Shown in pieces: positions 7,979 through 17,400 of a stretch of 64,000 nucleotides of DNA. Every line of letters starts with the position of its first letter. The first letter of the stretch is position 1. Made by a program: the position numbers and the translations under genes. The notes beneath the pieces are model-generated. The model was not told the DNA's origin. It made no database searches and saw nothing but the letters and a program-made list of their open reading frames with translations. Origin of the DNA: Erysipelotrichaceae bacterium (GTDB taxonomy: Bacteria; Bacillota_I; Bacilli_A; Erysipelotrichales; Coprobacillaceae); the NCBI GenBank assembly GCA_018365815.1, contig JAGZJH010000001.1, positions 75,221 through 139,220 on the forward strand, read 5' to 3'.

Positions 7979-8446
7979 CTAAAAATGGTAAATGACTTTT
8001 CCTAATACATTTTTAGTATGAATCAAGCCAATTTGCCTTGAATCGATACTATCATTACGATTATCTCCTAGTACAAATAAATTATTTTCAGGTATGATAA
8101 AATCCATATCTTTTGTATTCATCTTTTCTAAAATATAATCTTCTGTTTGTTGAACATCATTAATAAATAACTCATTATTTTTAATCACAATATGATCACC
8201 TTCAACACCGATCACTCGTTTCAACATCTCTTTATGTTCATTGCTTTTACCAATCACAATTACATCACCAAAACTATATTTTTTATCTAAACTATAATAA
8301 TTAATAATGACATAATCATTTTCATGATACAAAGGTTCCATTGATGTTCCTTTAACTTGAAAAATCATTGGTAAAAACAACTGAATAAAAACAAAAACAA
8401 CTAATAAAATTATAATATATTTAGACAACTTATGGTTGTTTTTCAT
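7979..8446 (-). CDS. lepB: signal peptidase I
   Basis: This 155-residue S26 signal peptidase removes signal peptides from secreted proteins at the outer membrane face. A single N-terminal transmembrane helix (residues 9-28) is followed by the nucleophile Ser in GTSMEP, the general-base Lys in MLKRVIG, and GDNRNDSIDSRQIG (box E). The length is on the short side but typical of Gram-positive Sip proteins. A TATAAT lies about 40 bases upstream, in the gap after the sigF terminator. Confidence 0.92.
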   Translation of the reverse strand: MKNNHKLSKYIIILLVVFVFIQLFLPMIFQVKGTSMEPLYHENDYVIINYYSLDKKYSFGDVIVIGKSNEHKEMLKRVIGVEGDHIVIKNNELFINDVQQTEDYILEKMNTKDMDFIIPENNLFVLGDNRNDSIDSRQIGLIHTKNVLGKVIYHF

Positions 8447-8504
8447 TAAACGACACCTCAGCTATCTATTATAACTACCAACTTAAAAAATTACCATAAC
8501 TTTT

Positions 8505-8533
8505 AAAAAAGTTGAAGAAAATTATTCTTCAAC
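8505..8533 (-). terminator. terminator of the spoIIA operon
   Basis: GTTGAAGAA/TTCTTCAAC (9 bp, 8533-8525 with 8519-8511) followed by six T residues. It overlaps the sigF stop codon. Confidence 0.85.
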
Positions 8534-9241
8534 TAATTTAGACTTTAATTTCATAATAATTTTCTTTTCTAACCTAGAAACTTGAACTTGTGAAATACCT
8601 AATTTTTTAGCAATAACCTCTTGATTACAATCTTGATTATAGCGCATATCTAAAATCATTTTTTCTTTATCTTCAAGTTTTTCAATTTCCATTTCTAATG
8701 CCATTTTTTCAAACCACATTTTATGATGATGATCTTCAATCCTTTCCTCCATTGAAATCGTTGAACCGTCCTTTTCATAAATCGGTTCATTTAACGAAGT
8801 AGGATAATAAGAAGCTTCAATAGCTAAAATAACATCTTGTGCGTCTACTTGTAAAGCTTCAGCAATATCATTAACAGTCGGTTCTTTAAGTGACTCATTT
8901 ATTAATTTTTCACGCACTTTTTGTATTTTTAAATTTAATTCTTTTAGCTGACGTGAAACTTTAATTGTTCCATCATCTCTAAAATACCGTTTTATTTCAC
9001 CCATAATAATCGGTACTGCATATGTTGAAAATTGGACATTATATGAAAAATCAAAATGATAAATGGCTTTCATCAGTCCTATACAACCAATTTGGAACAA
9101 ATCTTCTTTATCATAATACGTATTTTTAAAACGATGTACAATAGACCATACCAAACCTACGTTTTGTTCTACTAATTGATCAATTGCCTCTTGTTTCCCC
9201 TCTTGAGCAAGGCTAATTAATTCAGCTGTCTTGGCTAGCAT
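8522..9241 (-). CDS. sigF: sporulation sigma factor F
   Basis: This 239-residue sigma-70 family protein (SigB/F/G group) has region 2 (DLFQIGCIGLMKAIYHFD, YAVPIIMGEIKRYFRDDG), region 3, and a region 4 helix-turn-helix (CNQEVIAKKLGISQVQVSR). In Bacillus SigF is the first forespore-specific sigma factor. The assignment to SigF rather than SigB or SigG rests on its place directly after spoIIAA and spoIIAB. It overlaps spoIIAB by 20 bases, suggesting translational coupling. Confidence 0.88.
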   Translation of the reverse strand: MLAKTAELISLAQEGKQEAIDQLVEQNVGLVWSIVHRFKNTYYDKEDLFQIGCIGLMKAIYHFDFSYNVQFSTYAVPIIMGEIKRYFRDDGTIKVSRQLKELNLKIQKVREKLINESLKEPTVNDIAEALQVDAQDVILAIEASYYPTSLNEPIYEKDGSTISMEERIEDHHHKMWFEKMALEMEIEKLEDKEKMILDMRYNQDCNQEVIAKKLGISQVQVSRLEKKIIMKLKSKLVEE

Positions 9242-9659
9242 GATGCTCTTTGAAAGTCTTTTGAATCATTAGTCTAGTCCCTTGGTTAGATGAAATAATT
9301 TCAAACCCATCTGCGAGTGTTTCGATAATGCTTAACCCCATTCCAGCATGTTCAATCGATTTTAGTGAAGAAAAAAGTGGTGTTTTTGCTTCTTCAATAT
9401 TACGAATTCCAATCCCTTGATCAATTACTTCCAATTCTAATGTACGATCATTGATACGTGCTTTTATCACCACTTCTTTTGTTTCATCATGTAAATATCC
9501 ATGAATAATTGCATTTGTTACTGCTTCTGAAACAATTGTTTTGATTTCAATAATTTCATCAATTGTGGGGTTTAAAAACATCACAAAAGAGCTTACACTA
9601 TTACGTGCAAATCCTTCGTTAATCAAACTTGCACTAAATTTAATCTCCATTTGAGTCAT
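9222..9659 (-). CDS. spoIIAB: anti-sigma F factor, serine kinase
   Basis: This GHKL-fold kinase of 145 residues binds and holds SigF and phosphorylates SpoIIAA. Visible boxes are the N box (IVSEAVTNAIIHGY), G1 (VIDQGIGI) and G2 (HAGMGLSI). Length and order match the Bacillus operon. The start overlaps the end of spoIIAA by 20 bases. Confidence 0.92.
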   Translation of the reverse strand: MTQMEIKFSASLINEGFARNSVSSFVMFLNPTIDEIIEIKTIVSEAVTNAIIHGYLHDETKEVVIKARINDRTLELEVIDQGIGIRNIEEAKTPLFSSLKSIEHAGMGLSIIETLADGFEIISSNQGTRLMIQKTFKEHHASQDS

Positions 9660-10005
9660 CTTTTTTCCCTACCTTTGTATAAATTTCTTCCTCTGATTCA
9701 ATATACTCCATCAAACTAAATATTCCTGTTAATTCAAATAAACGATAAGCCACTGTATTTAAATTCATTAAATACATGGTACCATGATTTGCCTTAACCT
9801 GATTATAACGACCTAATACTAATCCAATTCCTGAACTATCTATAAAAGAAACATCATTGAAATCAAAAATCACCGCTTTATAACAATCATTAATTTCATC
9901 AATTAATAAATTACGATAATTTAAGACTGATAAACTATCAATTTCTCCAAAAAAACTTACTTTAAGGTAGTCTTCTTTTTTGTCTATTTTTATTCTATTG
10001 ACCAT
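9640..10005 (-). CDS. spoIIAA: anti-anti-sigma F factor
   Basis: This 121-residue STAS domain protein, when unphosphorylated, displaces SigF from SpoIIAB. The phosphorylated serine lies in the signature FIDSSGIGLVLGRY. A strong AAGGAGG precedes the ATG. The upstream 103-base gap to dacF contains paired repeats that may be Spo0A sites. Confidence 0.92.
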   Translation of the reverse strand: MVNRIKIDKKEDYLKVSFFGEIDSLSVLNYRNLLIDEINDCYKAVIFDFNDVSFIDSSGIGLVLGRYNQVKANHGTMYLMNLNTVAYRLFELTGIFSLMEYIESEEEIYTKVGKKDDSNGD

Positions 10006-10062
10006 TTCTTTACCTCCTTAAAGCCTATCATAAACTAAAAAAATTACAAAAGAAATACTTTA

Positions 10063-10095
10063 GACAAAACTAGAACATACACGACAAAACTAGAA
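10063..10095 (-). promoter_or_regulatory. direct repeats upstream of spoIIAA, possible Spo0A boxes
   Basis: TTCTAGTTTTGTC occurs twice on the minus strand (10095-10083 and 10075-10063) with a 20-base period, about two helical turns. Each repeat ends in TTTGTC, the core of the 0A box (TTTGTCRAA). In Bacillus the spoIIA operon is activated by Spo0A at this place. A possible -10 (TATGAT) lies near 10030. Confidence 0.45.
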
Positions 10096-10108
10096 TAAAA
10101 TAGACAAT

Positions 10109-11248
10109 TTATTGAAACATTCTTTGAATATTTATAACTGTTTTTTGAACAAAAGTTAAAGCAGCAATATTTTCATTAACGATTAAATCACTTGAAAAAA
10201 CAACAGTTTCTTCATTCATCACATCAAGTTGTCCTACAATTTCCCCACTAACAAAAGGAGCAGTGTTTTTTAAAATACGAATTTTATAACTCGGTCCTTG
10301 ATCTTCACCTTTTTTAACTAAATAACTAATATCTTCTTTAGCATATACACCCGTTGTTTTTATTTCACTATTATAAACATCAATTTGAGTAACTAAATCC
10401 CCTTTTTTATAAACTACTTTATTTTCATATAAATTAAAGCCATAATCTAACATTTGACACACTTCTTTATTACGTGATTTTGGATCACTTTCTTGCATGA
10501 CAACGCCAATAATTCTTAAATCATCTTTTTTAGCGGTAGTCACTAAACAATAACCTGCTTCTTTTGTGTATCCGGTCTTTAAACCATCTAAACCAGTATA
10601 AGCATTTAAAAGTTTATTCGTATTCACGAGCCAAAATTTTTGATCTGTGTTTTCTCTAATATAAGTATCATAAGTTGAAGTAACTTCTAATAACTCATCA
10701 CCGCCTATTTCAATTAAATACGCCGCCATCATCGCTAAATCATAAGCACAACTATAATGTTCAGGATCATGTAATCCCGTTGCATTTTTAAATTGCGTAT
10801 TGACTAATTTTAATTCTTTTGCTTTATCATTCATCATTTTAACAAAAGCATCATTTGTCCCTGCGATGTATTCTCCAATAGCCACTGTGGCATCATTGGC
10901 TGAACCAATTGCCATGCATTTAAACATTTCATGTAAACTCATTGTCTCATTTTCTTCTAAATAAACTTGGCTTCCTCCCATACTTGAAGCATAACCGGAA
11001 GTTGTGATTTGATCTTCAAAAGAAATTTGACCGGAATGAATTGCTTCAAACATTAAAATCATCGTCATTATTTTAGTCGTACTTGCAGGAAAAAGTTTTT
11101 CCGTTTCATTTTTAGCATTTAAAATTTGTTTTGAATTGGCTTCGATTAAAATTGAAGCAGTTGCATTAGGGGCTAAATCTAAACTTTGTCCGTTTACTTT
11201 AATAAACGACATACTTAAAACAATTAATACAATTATGATTTTTTTCAT
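10109..11248 (-). CDS. dacF: D-alanyl-D-alanine carboxypeptidase
   Basis: This penicillin-binding protein 5 family carboxypeptidase trims pentapeptide stems of peptidoglycan. A signal peptide at the N-terminus (MKKIIIVLIVLSMSFIKVNG) is followed by SxxK (ASTTKIMT), SxN (GSANDAT) and KTG (DGLKTGYT). The C-terminal beta domain and an amphipathic tail (TVINIQRMFQ) suggest membrane anchoring. I place the start at 11248, where the signal peptide begins. The position just before spoIIAA matches dacF of Bacillus. Whether it is co-transcribed with spoIIA late in sporulation is inferred. Confidence 0.88.
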   Translation of the reverse strand: MKKIIIVLIVLSMSFIKVNGQSLDLAPNATASILIEANSKQILNAKNETEKLFPASTTKIMTMILMFEAIHSGQISFEDQITTSGYASSMGGSQVYLEENETMSLHEMFKCMAIGSANDATVAIGEYIAGTNDAFVKMMNDKAKELKLVNTQFKNATGLHDPEHYSCAYDLAMMAAYLIEIGGDELLEVTSTYDTYIRENTDQKFWLVNTNKLLNAYTGLDGLKTGYTKEAGYCLVTTAKKDDLRIIGVVMQESDPKSRNKEVCQMLDYGFNLYENKVVYKKGDLVTQIDVYNSEIKTTGVYAKEDISYLVKKGEDQGPSYKIRILKNTAPFVSGEIVGQLDVMNEETVVFSSDLIVNENIAALTFVQKTVINIQRMFQ

Positions 11249-11356
11249 CTTCTCACCCATTACACTATATGTCAAAACAGTTTATTTTATGAAAAGACTT
11301 CGCTTAATTATCTTAAAACAATAAGATTGAGATAACTTTTTTCAAGTCCCTACAAA

Positions 11357-11385
11357 AATACTCCCACTTCTTTAAATGGAAGTGG
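11357..11385 (-). terminator. possible weak terminator
   Basis: GAAGTGG-type hairpin (CCACTTC 11364-11370 with GAAGTGG 11379-11385), followed on the minus strand by GAGTATTTTTG. It lies after the broken serine hydrolase gene. Confidence 0.4.
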
Positions 11386-11399
11386 TTTACCGACTATTT

Positions 11400-12371
11400 T
11401 TACTTATCTAAATATTCTTGTATAAAATCTATTCTATCAAATACTGTGGGTTTAAAATATCCTGTAATCCCACAAACAAACTGATGAGTTTGATTGATAT
11501 AAATGACATTTCCACTATTTCCAATGGCTGCATAAATCCCCTTTTTAGCATCGATAATCCACCACAACAATCCATAACTCATATTTCTAAAATTACCATC
11601 AGTAATTTGTGTTTCTTCTGTCATTTATTCAATCCATTTTTTTGAGACAATTTATTTTTGGTTGTAAATGCCCTTATTTAAACATAATAAACCAATTTTT
11701 ACTAATTTACTCGCAGACATACACAAACCATAACCGGTTGTTCCAATTCCTTGTGGATCACCAAACCAAATAGGTGCCTTTGGTGTTTTTGATATTGTAA
11801 ATTCTTTATGTTCTTGAGCAGTTTTGGCTAAATAATGATGATGTCTCACTATATTCAACGGTTCAAATAAATATTGATTTGCAAACTCTACTACTTTCAT
11901 ATGACTTACTTTTAAAATGATGCCTGTTAATACGTGTAAGCATACTGTATTATATCTAAATTTATCTATAAATCCTTTTCGTCCCCCTATAAAATCTAAT
12001 GAAGCTTTTGTCCAATCATCACTTGAACATACTTTTGTCCATGGATCGTATTTACATTTTAAAGGGCCTTTCATACTCATCATATGTATTATCGTCACAT
12101 CGTAGATAGTCTTTCCCCTTCTTTTGACTTTATAATTAGGAAAATAATCTAATATTTTATCATCGATACTTTGAATTAACCCTTGATCTATACATATTCC
12201 AATCAGTAAAGAAACGATACTTTTTGTAACTGACATAATATGAACTGCATCATCTTTGGCATAATTATTCCAAGTTTCAGAATATATTTTTTGATAATCT
12301 TTATAACATACAATTTGACAAATGTTAGGTAGTTTATTTTTAACTATCTCATAAAATTCTTTTTTATCCAT
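11400..12371 (-). pseudogene. class C beta-lactamase-like serine hydrolase, two in-frame stops
   Basis: Read through, this is a serine hydrolase of about 323 residues with the SxxK motif (SVTKSIVS) and a Tyr-Asn site equivalent (FRYNTVC). Two TAA codons interrupt it at 11652-11654 and 11625-11627, both in the same frame and eight codons apart. The C-terminal part (MSYGLLWWIIDAKKG and on) continues in the same frame, so only nonsense changes broke it. It is related to the intact gene at 27154-28863 (shared GLLxLNKGxYN) but lacks that gene's C-terminal extension. Confidence 0.8.
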
Positions 12372-12401
12372 TTTTTTACTTTCTTTTATTTATCGTGCAT
12401 T

Positions 12402-12425
12402 AAAAAAGAAAGGCTTATGCCTTTC
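12402..12425 (-). terminator. terminator of mupG
   Basis: GAAAGGC/GCCTTTC stem with loop ATAA, followed by six T residues on the minus strand. Confidence 0.85.
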
Positions 12426-12427
12426 CA

Positions 12428-13522
12428 TTATTTAATAAATTCAAATTTTTGCCAAGGTTTAATTTGGTCTAATACACACATTTCTTCATCAGTAATGCGC
12501 CCTACTAAATTACGTTCACCATCATTAGGAATATCTTCCAAAATAATTTGAACTTCACCACGATAATGTTTTAAATTATCATTAATTACACATACATCAC
12601 CTTTTGTAAATACTTTTTTATCGCAAGGAACAAATGGAATACTTGTATCTTTATATAAGAAACGAGTAAATGAACTTCTAATCATGTAACTGCTATAATC
12701 TCCACGCCCAGAATGATTTTTTTGTTCAAAGATTAATTTGCTTTCTTCTTCACTAATTGTATCAGCAACATCTAATTTAATTTGAGTTGTATTACGGTTA
12801 ATTTCACTTAATGCTTTTAATTCTTCTTCAGTTGCATAAGCATTACCGATAATGACATCATCAATTAATCCAGTTGAGAATAAATGTCTTGCTTGTAAAT
12901 CAATTGGTAAATTACGGTGCATTTCACAAGTTGGTAAACCTGCATAAACTTCCCAAGGTCCAAAAGTAGGTTGGTTATGACTAGATACGAAAGCAGCTAA
13001 AGTAAATCCCATTGATTTCCACTCTTTAGAAAATTTCATAAATAAATCAAAATCTAATCCTGTATATTTTTGTGGATAGAAGTTATGACAAATTAACATT
13101 TGATCTTGTCTTGCTCCCATTTTCATCATCGCTTTAACATTATCAGCAGTTGATGAACCGTTAAATTCAATTTTTAAACCATATGGATTTTGAGTGACAA
13201 TAGTATCTAACATTGTTCCAAATGACATATCTAAACGTACAATATCACAGTGCATATCTGCAAATGGTTTTAAATCTCTTGCAGTTGCTCCTAAATGTTC
13301 AAATACTTGTGGGTTAGTATCCACTGCAACTTCAAATCCTAATTCATGGGCTTTATCCATAAATTCTCTAAATTCTTTAATCATTTCTTCTTTTGGTTTA
13401 TTTACTGATAATAAACAAGTAAAAATTCTAGTAAAACCGTATTTTGCTGCTAATTCCATGTAAGCAAAATCTTTTTCTTTTGTTGAATGTTCTGGATAAA
13501 TTGAAATTCCTAATCTTCTCAT
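12428..13522 (-). CDS. mupG: MupG-type (DUF871) TIM-barrel protein
   Basis: This 364-residue protein belongs to the DUF871 family, whose Staphylococcus member MupG cleaves MurNAc-6-phosphate-GlcNAc during cell-wall recycling. The barrel start RRLGISIYPEHS, the VAVDTNP strand, the LICHNFYPQKYTGL segment and the C-terminal cyclophilin-like domain (from about residue 245) are recognisable. A good AAGGAGG precedes the ATG. No PTS transporter or MurQ etherase lies next to it, so the substrate assignment rests on family only. Confidence 0.82.
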   Translation of the reverse strand: MRRLGISIYPEHSTKEKDFAYMELAAKYGFTRIFTCLLSVNKPKEEMIKEFREFMDKAHELGFEVAVDTNPQVFEHLGATARDLKPFADMHCDIVRLDMSFGTMLDTIVTQNPYGLKIEFNGSSTADNVKAMMKMGARQDQMLICHNFYPQKYTGLDFDLFMKFSKEWKSMGFTLAAFVSSHNQPTFGPWEVYAGLPTCEMHRNLPIDLQARHLFSTGLIDDVIIGNAYATEEELKALSEINRNTTQIKLDVADTISEEESKLIFEQKNHSGRGDYSSYMIRSSFTRFLYKDTSIPFVPCDKKVFTKGDVCVINDNLKHYRGEVQIILEDIPNDGERNLVGRITDEEMCVLDQIKPWQKFEFIK

Positions 13523-13828
13523 TAAATTGTCCTCCTTATTTCAACACTTCACATATCGATTCCCGTCATCACTATGAAGCATATCCTTTATTCATTTGAG
13601 GATTATACCATAATCAATTATTTATATATTTACAATTACAAAATATGAAAATAAATTACATATTTTTAAGATTGATTAACTTCATTTGAAATGGAATGAT
13701 AACGAATTTTTAAGGATAAACTCTTTATAAAAAACTATTTTTACAATACCCTATAATAACTACCGTATTGAAAGATAACATAAATTATAGCCACTATTAA
13801 GAAATGATAATCACATTTTTCTTATTCT
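13523..13828. other. intergenic region with mupG promoter
   Basis: It contains an extended -10 element TGGTATAAT (13610-13602, minus strand) that should drive mupG, with no clear -35 hexamer. The remaining AT-rich sequence up to the NUDIX remnant shows no open reading frame or hairpin worth naming. Confidence 0.55.
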
Positions 13829-14300
13829 TTAATACTTTTCACTTTCAACTATAATAATATTTTTATTTTCATCTTGATAGTACCCATTTAGATGCATATA
13901 ATTTTTATTTTCTATTAAATTTTCTAATCTAAATAACATATTCTTTCTAATCATCGATTTTACTTGATCTAAACTAACCTATCGATGTTCAACATTTTCA
14001 TCACTGTTTTTAACCTCTGCACTTTTAGCTTCGCAAATAAAATCAACAACCAAAAGCGTTGGGATTGTTTCAACACCATTATATCCTTTCTTGGTTTTGA
14101 TATTAGAACTGATATTTAATACTTTAATAATATTCACTTCAACCCCTACTCTTCATCTGCTTCTCGTTTTAACGTTTCTCCTTGTTCAACAATTTCACCG
14201 GGTATTTCCCAACCCTTTCTAGGATTTTTGATTAACAATAATTGATCCTCATGAAAAAAATAAAGACCGCTACACTAATGGTATGTGATGGTAAATTCAT
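13829..14300 (-). pseudogene. NUDIX hydrolase, decayed
   Basis: Reading across frames gives a NUDIX hydrolase of about 157 residues: MNLPSHTISVAVFIF, then KNPRKGWEIPGEIVEQGET with LKREADEE (a good NUDIX box), then VNIIKVLNIS and ending VESEKY. Three lesions break it: a frameshift in the T-run at 14254-14260, a one-base loss at about 14145-14151 inside the NUDIX box (EE then TAG), and TAG at 13979-13981 in place of a probable Trp codon (EHR-stop-VS). An AGAGGGA ribosome site remains upstream of the ATG at 14300. Confidence 0.75.
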
Positions 14301-14433
14301 TCTAATCCCTCTCTAACTTAAGATAAAATCATGTCAATACAACATTTTATAGTTAATATGTTTTGATGACTATACTTTCAACAAAATATCTTTTATCGAT
14401 CATATTAAAATAATTAGTAAAAGATACAACAAC

Positions 14434-17400
14434 TTACTCCTTTATATTTTTAAACGCCGTTGAAAGCATTAATTTAATACGATTTAATTGATTAACTTCA
14501 CTTGCACCAGGATCATAATCAATTGCAACAACATTACTTTGCGGATAAGCTTTTTTAAGTGCCTTAATCACGCCTTTTCCGGTCACATGATTTGGTAAAC
14601 AAGCAAATGGTTGCATACATACAATATTAGGTGCTCCCTCTTCAATAAGTTCAATCATCTCTCCTGTTAAAAACCAACCTTCACCAGTCATATTCCCTAA
14701 TGAGACAATTTCTGATGCTTTTTTAGCAATCGTGTTAATTGGTGTAGGGGCATTAAAACGTTTTGATGCTTTTAATGCTTTAATCATGTCTTTTCTTAAA
14801 AAATCAATTAACCATATTCCACGATTACATAACCACAAAGTTGACTTTTTTCCTTCAAAATGATCTTTTTTAAAACGAGCATTATAAAAGCAATATTGGA
14901 AAAAGTCAATTAAATCAGGCATAACGGCTTCTGCCCCTTCTGCTTCAATAATATCTACAATTTCATTATTAGCGGTAGGGTGGAATTTGACTAAAATTTC
15001 TCCTACTAATCCTACTCGTGGTTTTTTAATATCTAATATTGGTAATTGATCAAACGCTTCAACAATCTCATACACATTCTTTTTAAATTGTTTCATATTT
15101 CCATTAACAACATTTTCCTTACACTTTTCTATCCAAGACTGATATAACTGATTAGCTGATCCTTTAACTTTTTCATAAGGTCTTACTCGATATAACACTC
15201 TCATAAACAAATCGCCATACATTGCCCCAATCGCCACTTTTTTAGCAATCGAAAAATTAATCTTAAATCCTGGATTGTTTTCTAAACCGGATAAATTGGC
15301 TGAAATAACTGGAATATGTTCCATATTCGCATCTTTTAATGCTTTTCTAATAAAAGCAATATAATTAGTTGCACGACACCCGCCACCGGTTTGAGAAATA
15401 ATAACAGCCACTTTATTTAAATCATATTTTCCACTATTTAACGCATTCATTATCGAACCGGTAACTAAAATACTAGGATAACAAGCATCATTATTCACAT
15501 ATTTTAAACCTTGTTCAACTGCACCTGAATCAACTGAGGGCAATACTTCAAAATTATACCCTTCAGATTTCATTGCCGTTTCAATAAATTGGAAGTGTAA
15601 AGGTGACATTTGAGGGCACAAAATGGTATATCCTTGTTTCTTCATTTCTTTTGTAAAAGGAACTTTCGTCACTTCATAGTTTGAATTAACATTCACATTT
15701 TTATTTTTCTTTAATAACGTTGCTTTTAAAGAACGAATTCTTATACGCACCGCTCCTAAGTTACTTCCTTCATCTATTTTAATTAATGTATAAATTTTAT
15801 TACGTGTTTTTAATATTTCTGAAACTTGATCACAAGTTACCGCATCAACCCCACAACCAAAAGAAGTTAATTGAATTAATTCCAAATTAGATTTTTTTGA
15901 CACATAAGAAGCTGCTTTATACAAACGAGAATGATACGCCCATTGATCCACAACTCTTAAATCTAAATGCTCCTCATCTAAATGACATACACTATCTTCA
16001 CTCAATACCACAAATCCCTCACTGGTAATTAATTTAGCGATTCCATGATTAATTTCAGGATCAATATGATATGGTCGTCCGGCTAAAACAATTCCAGTTA
16101 AATGGTTGTCTTCAATATATTTTAAAACACGCTTTCCTTCATCACGAACATCTTGATGATAACGTTCTAATTCTTCATAGGATTTTTCAATCGCTTGATG
16201 TAATTCTAAATCACTGACATTAAATGCTTCTAATTCTTGTTTTAAAATTCCAAACAATGTTTTAGGGTTATTTAATGAAATAAATGGGTTTTTAAAATTA
16301 ATATGCTTTGATTGTAAATGATCGATATTATTTCTAATCACCTCCGGATAAGAAGCTACTACCGGACAGTTATAATGGTTTTTAGAATCGTTGTTTTCTT
16401 TTTTTTCATAAGCCACTGAAGGATAGAAAATAAATTTAATTCCTTTTTCTATTAAATCTTCAATATGACCATGTACCATTTTAGCCGGATAACACACACT
16501 TTCACTTGGAATAGACTCAATTCCCTTTTCATAAATCTGTTTTGATGTTCTTGAAGAAAGTACGACTTTAAATTTTAATTCAGTAAAAAAAGTATGCCAA
16601 AATGGGTAGTTTTCATAAATATTTAACACTCTTGGAATTCCAACTACTCCACGAATTGCCTCTTCTTCTTTTAAAGAGTGATAGTTAAACACTCGTTTAT
16701 ATTTATAATTAAATAAATTAGGTAATGATTTTTGCTTAAGTTCAACATTCGCTCCTCGTTCACAACGATTACCACTGATAAATTCTCTACCATCATTAAA
16801 CGTAGTAATTGTTAACATACAATTATTAGTACATTTTCCACAGTTTTTCATTGTATTTGCATAAGTTAATGCTTCTAATTGTTGTTCATTTAATAATGTC
16901 GACTGAGTGTCGTCATCTCTTTCTTTCGCTAAAATAGCCATACCATAAGCGCCCATTAAACCAGCAATATCAGGGCGAATAACTTCTACTCCGGTCTCTT
17001 TTTCAAAGGCACGTAAAACTGCATCATTATAAAAAGTTCCACCTTGAACGACTATATTTTTACCTAATTGTTCTTTATTTTTTAATTTAATCACTTTATA
17101 TAACGCATTTTTAATAACTGAATAAGATAAACCGGCTGAAATATCCTCTAATAAAGCCCCTTCTTTTTGGGCTTGTTTTACTTTAGAATTCATAAAAACA
17201 GTACAACGGCTTCCTAAATCAATAGGGGTTTTAGACATTAATGCTAGAGAAGAAAAATCTTCAATTGATTTTCCTAGAGAATGGGCAAAAGTTTCTAAAA
17301 ACGAACCACAGCCAGATGAACATGCCTCATTTAAAGTAATATCTTGAATAACATCCTCTTTAATTGAAATTGCCTTCATATCTTGACCGCCAATATCTAA

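Noticed and set aside
8522..10005. SigB/RsbW/RsbV stress operon
   Set aside because: The three gene types are similar, but the order with dacF and the gene sizes fit spoIIA better.
11652..12371. Two separate serine hydrolase genes at 11400-12371
   Set aside because: Both pieces are in one frame, eight codons apart, and together make one protein.
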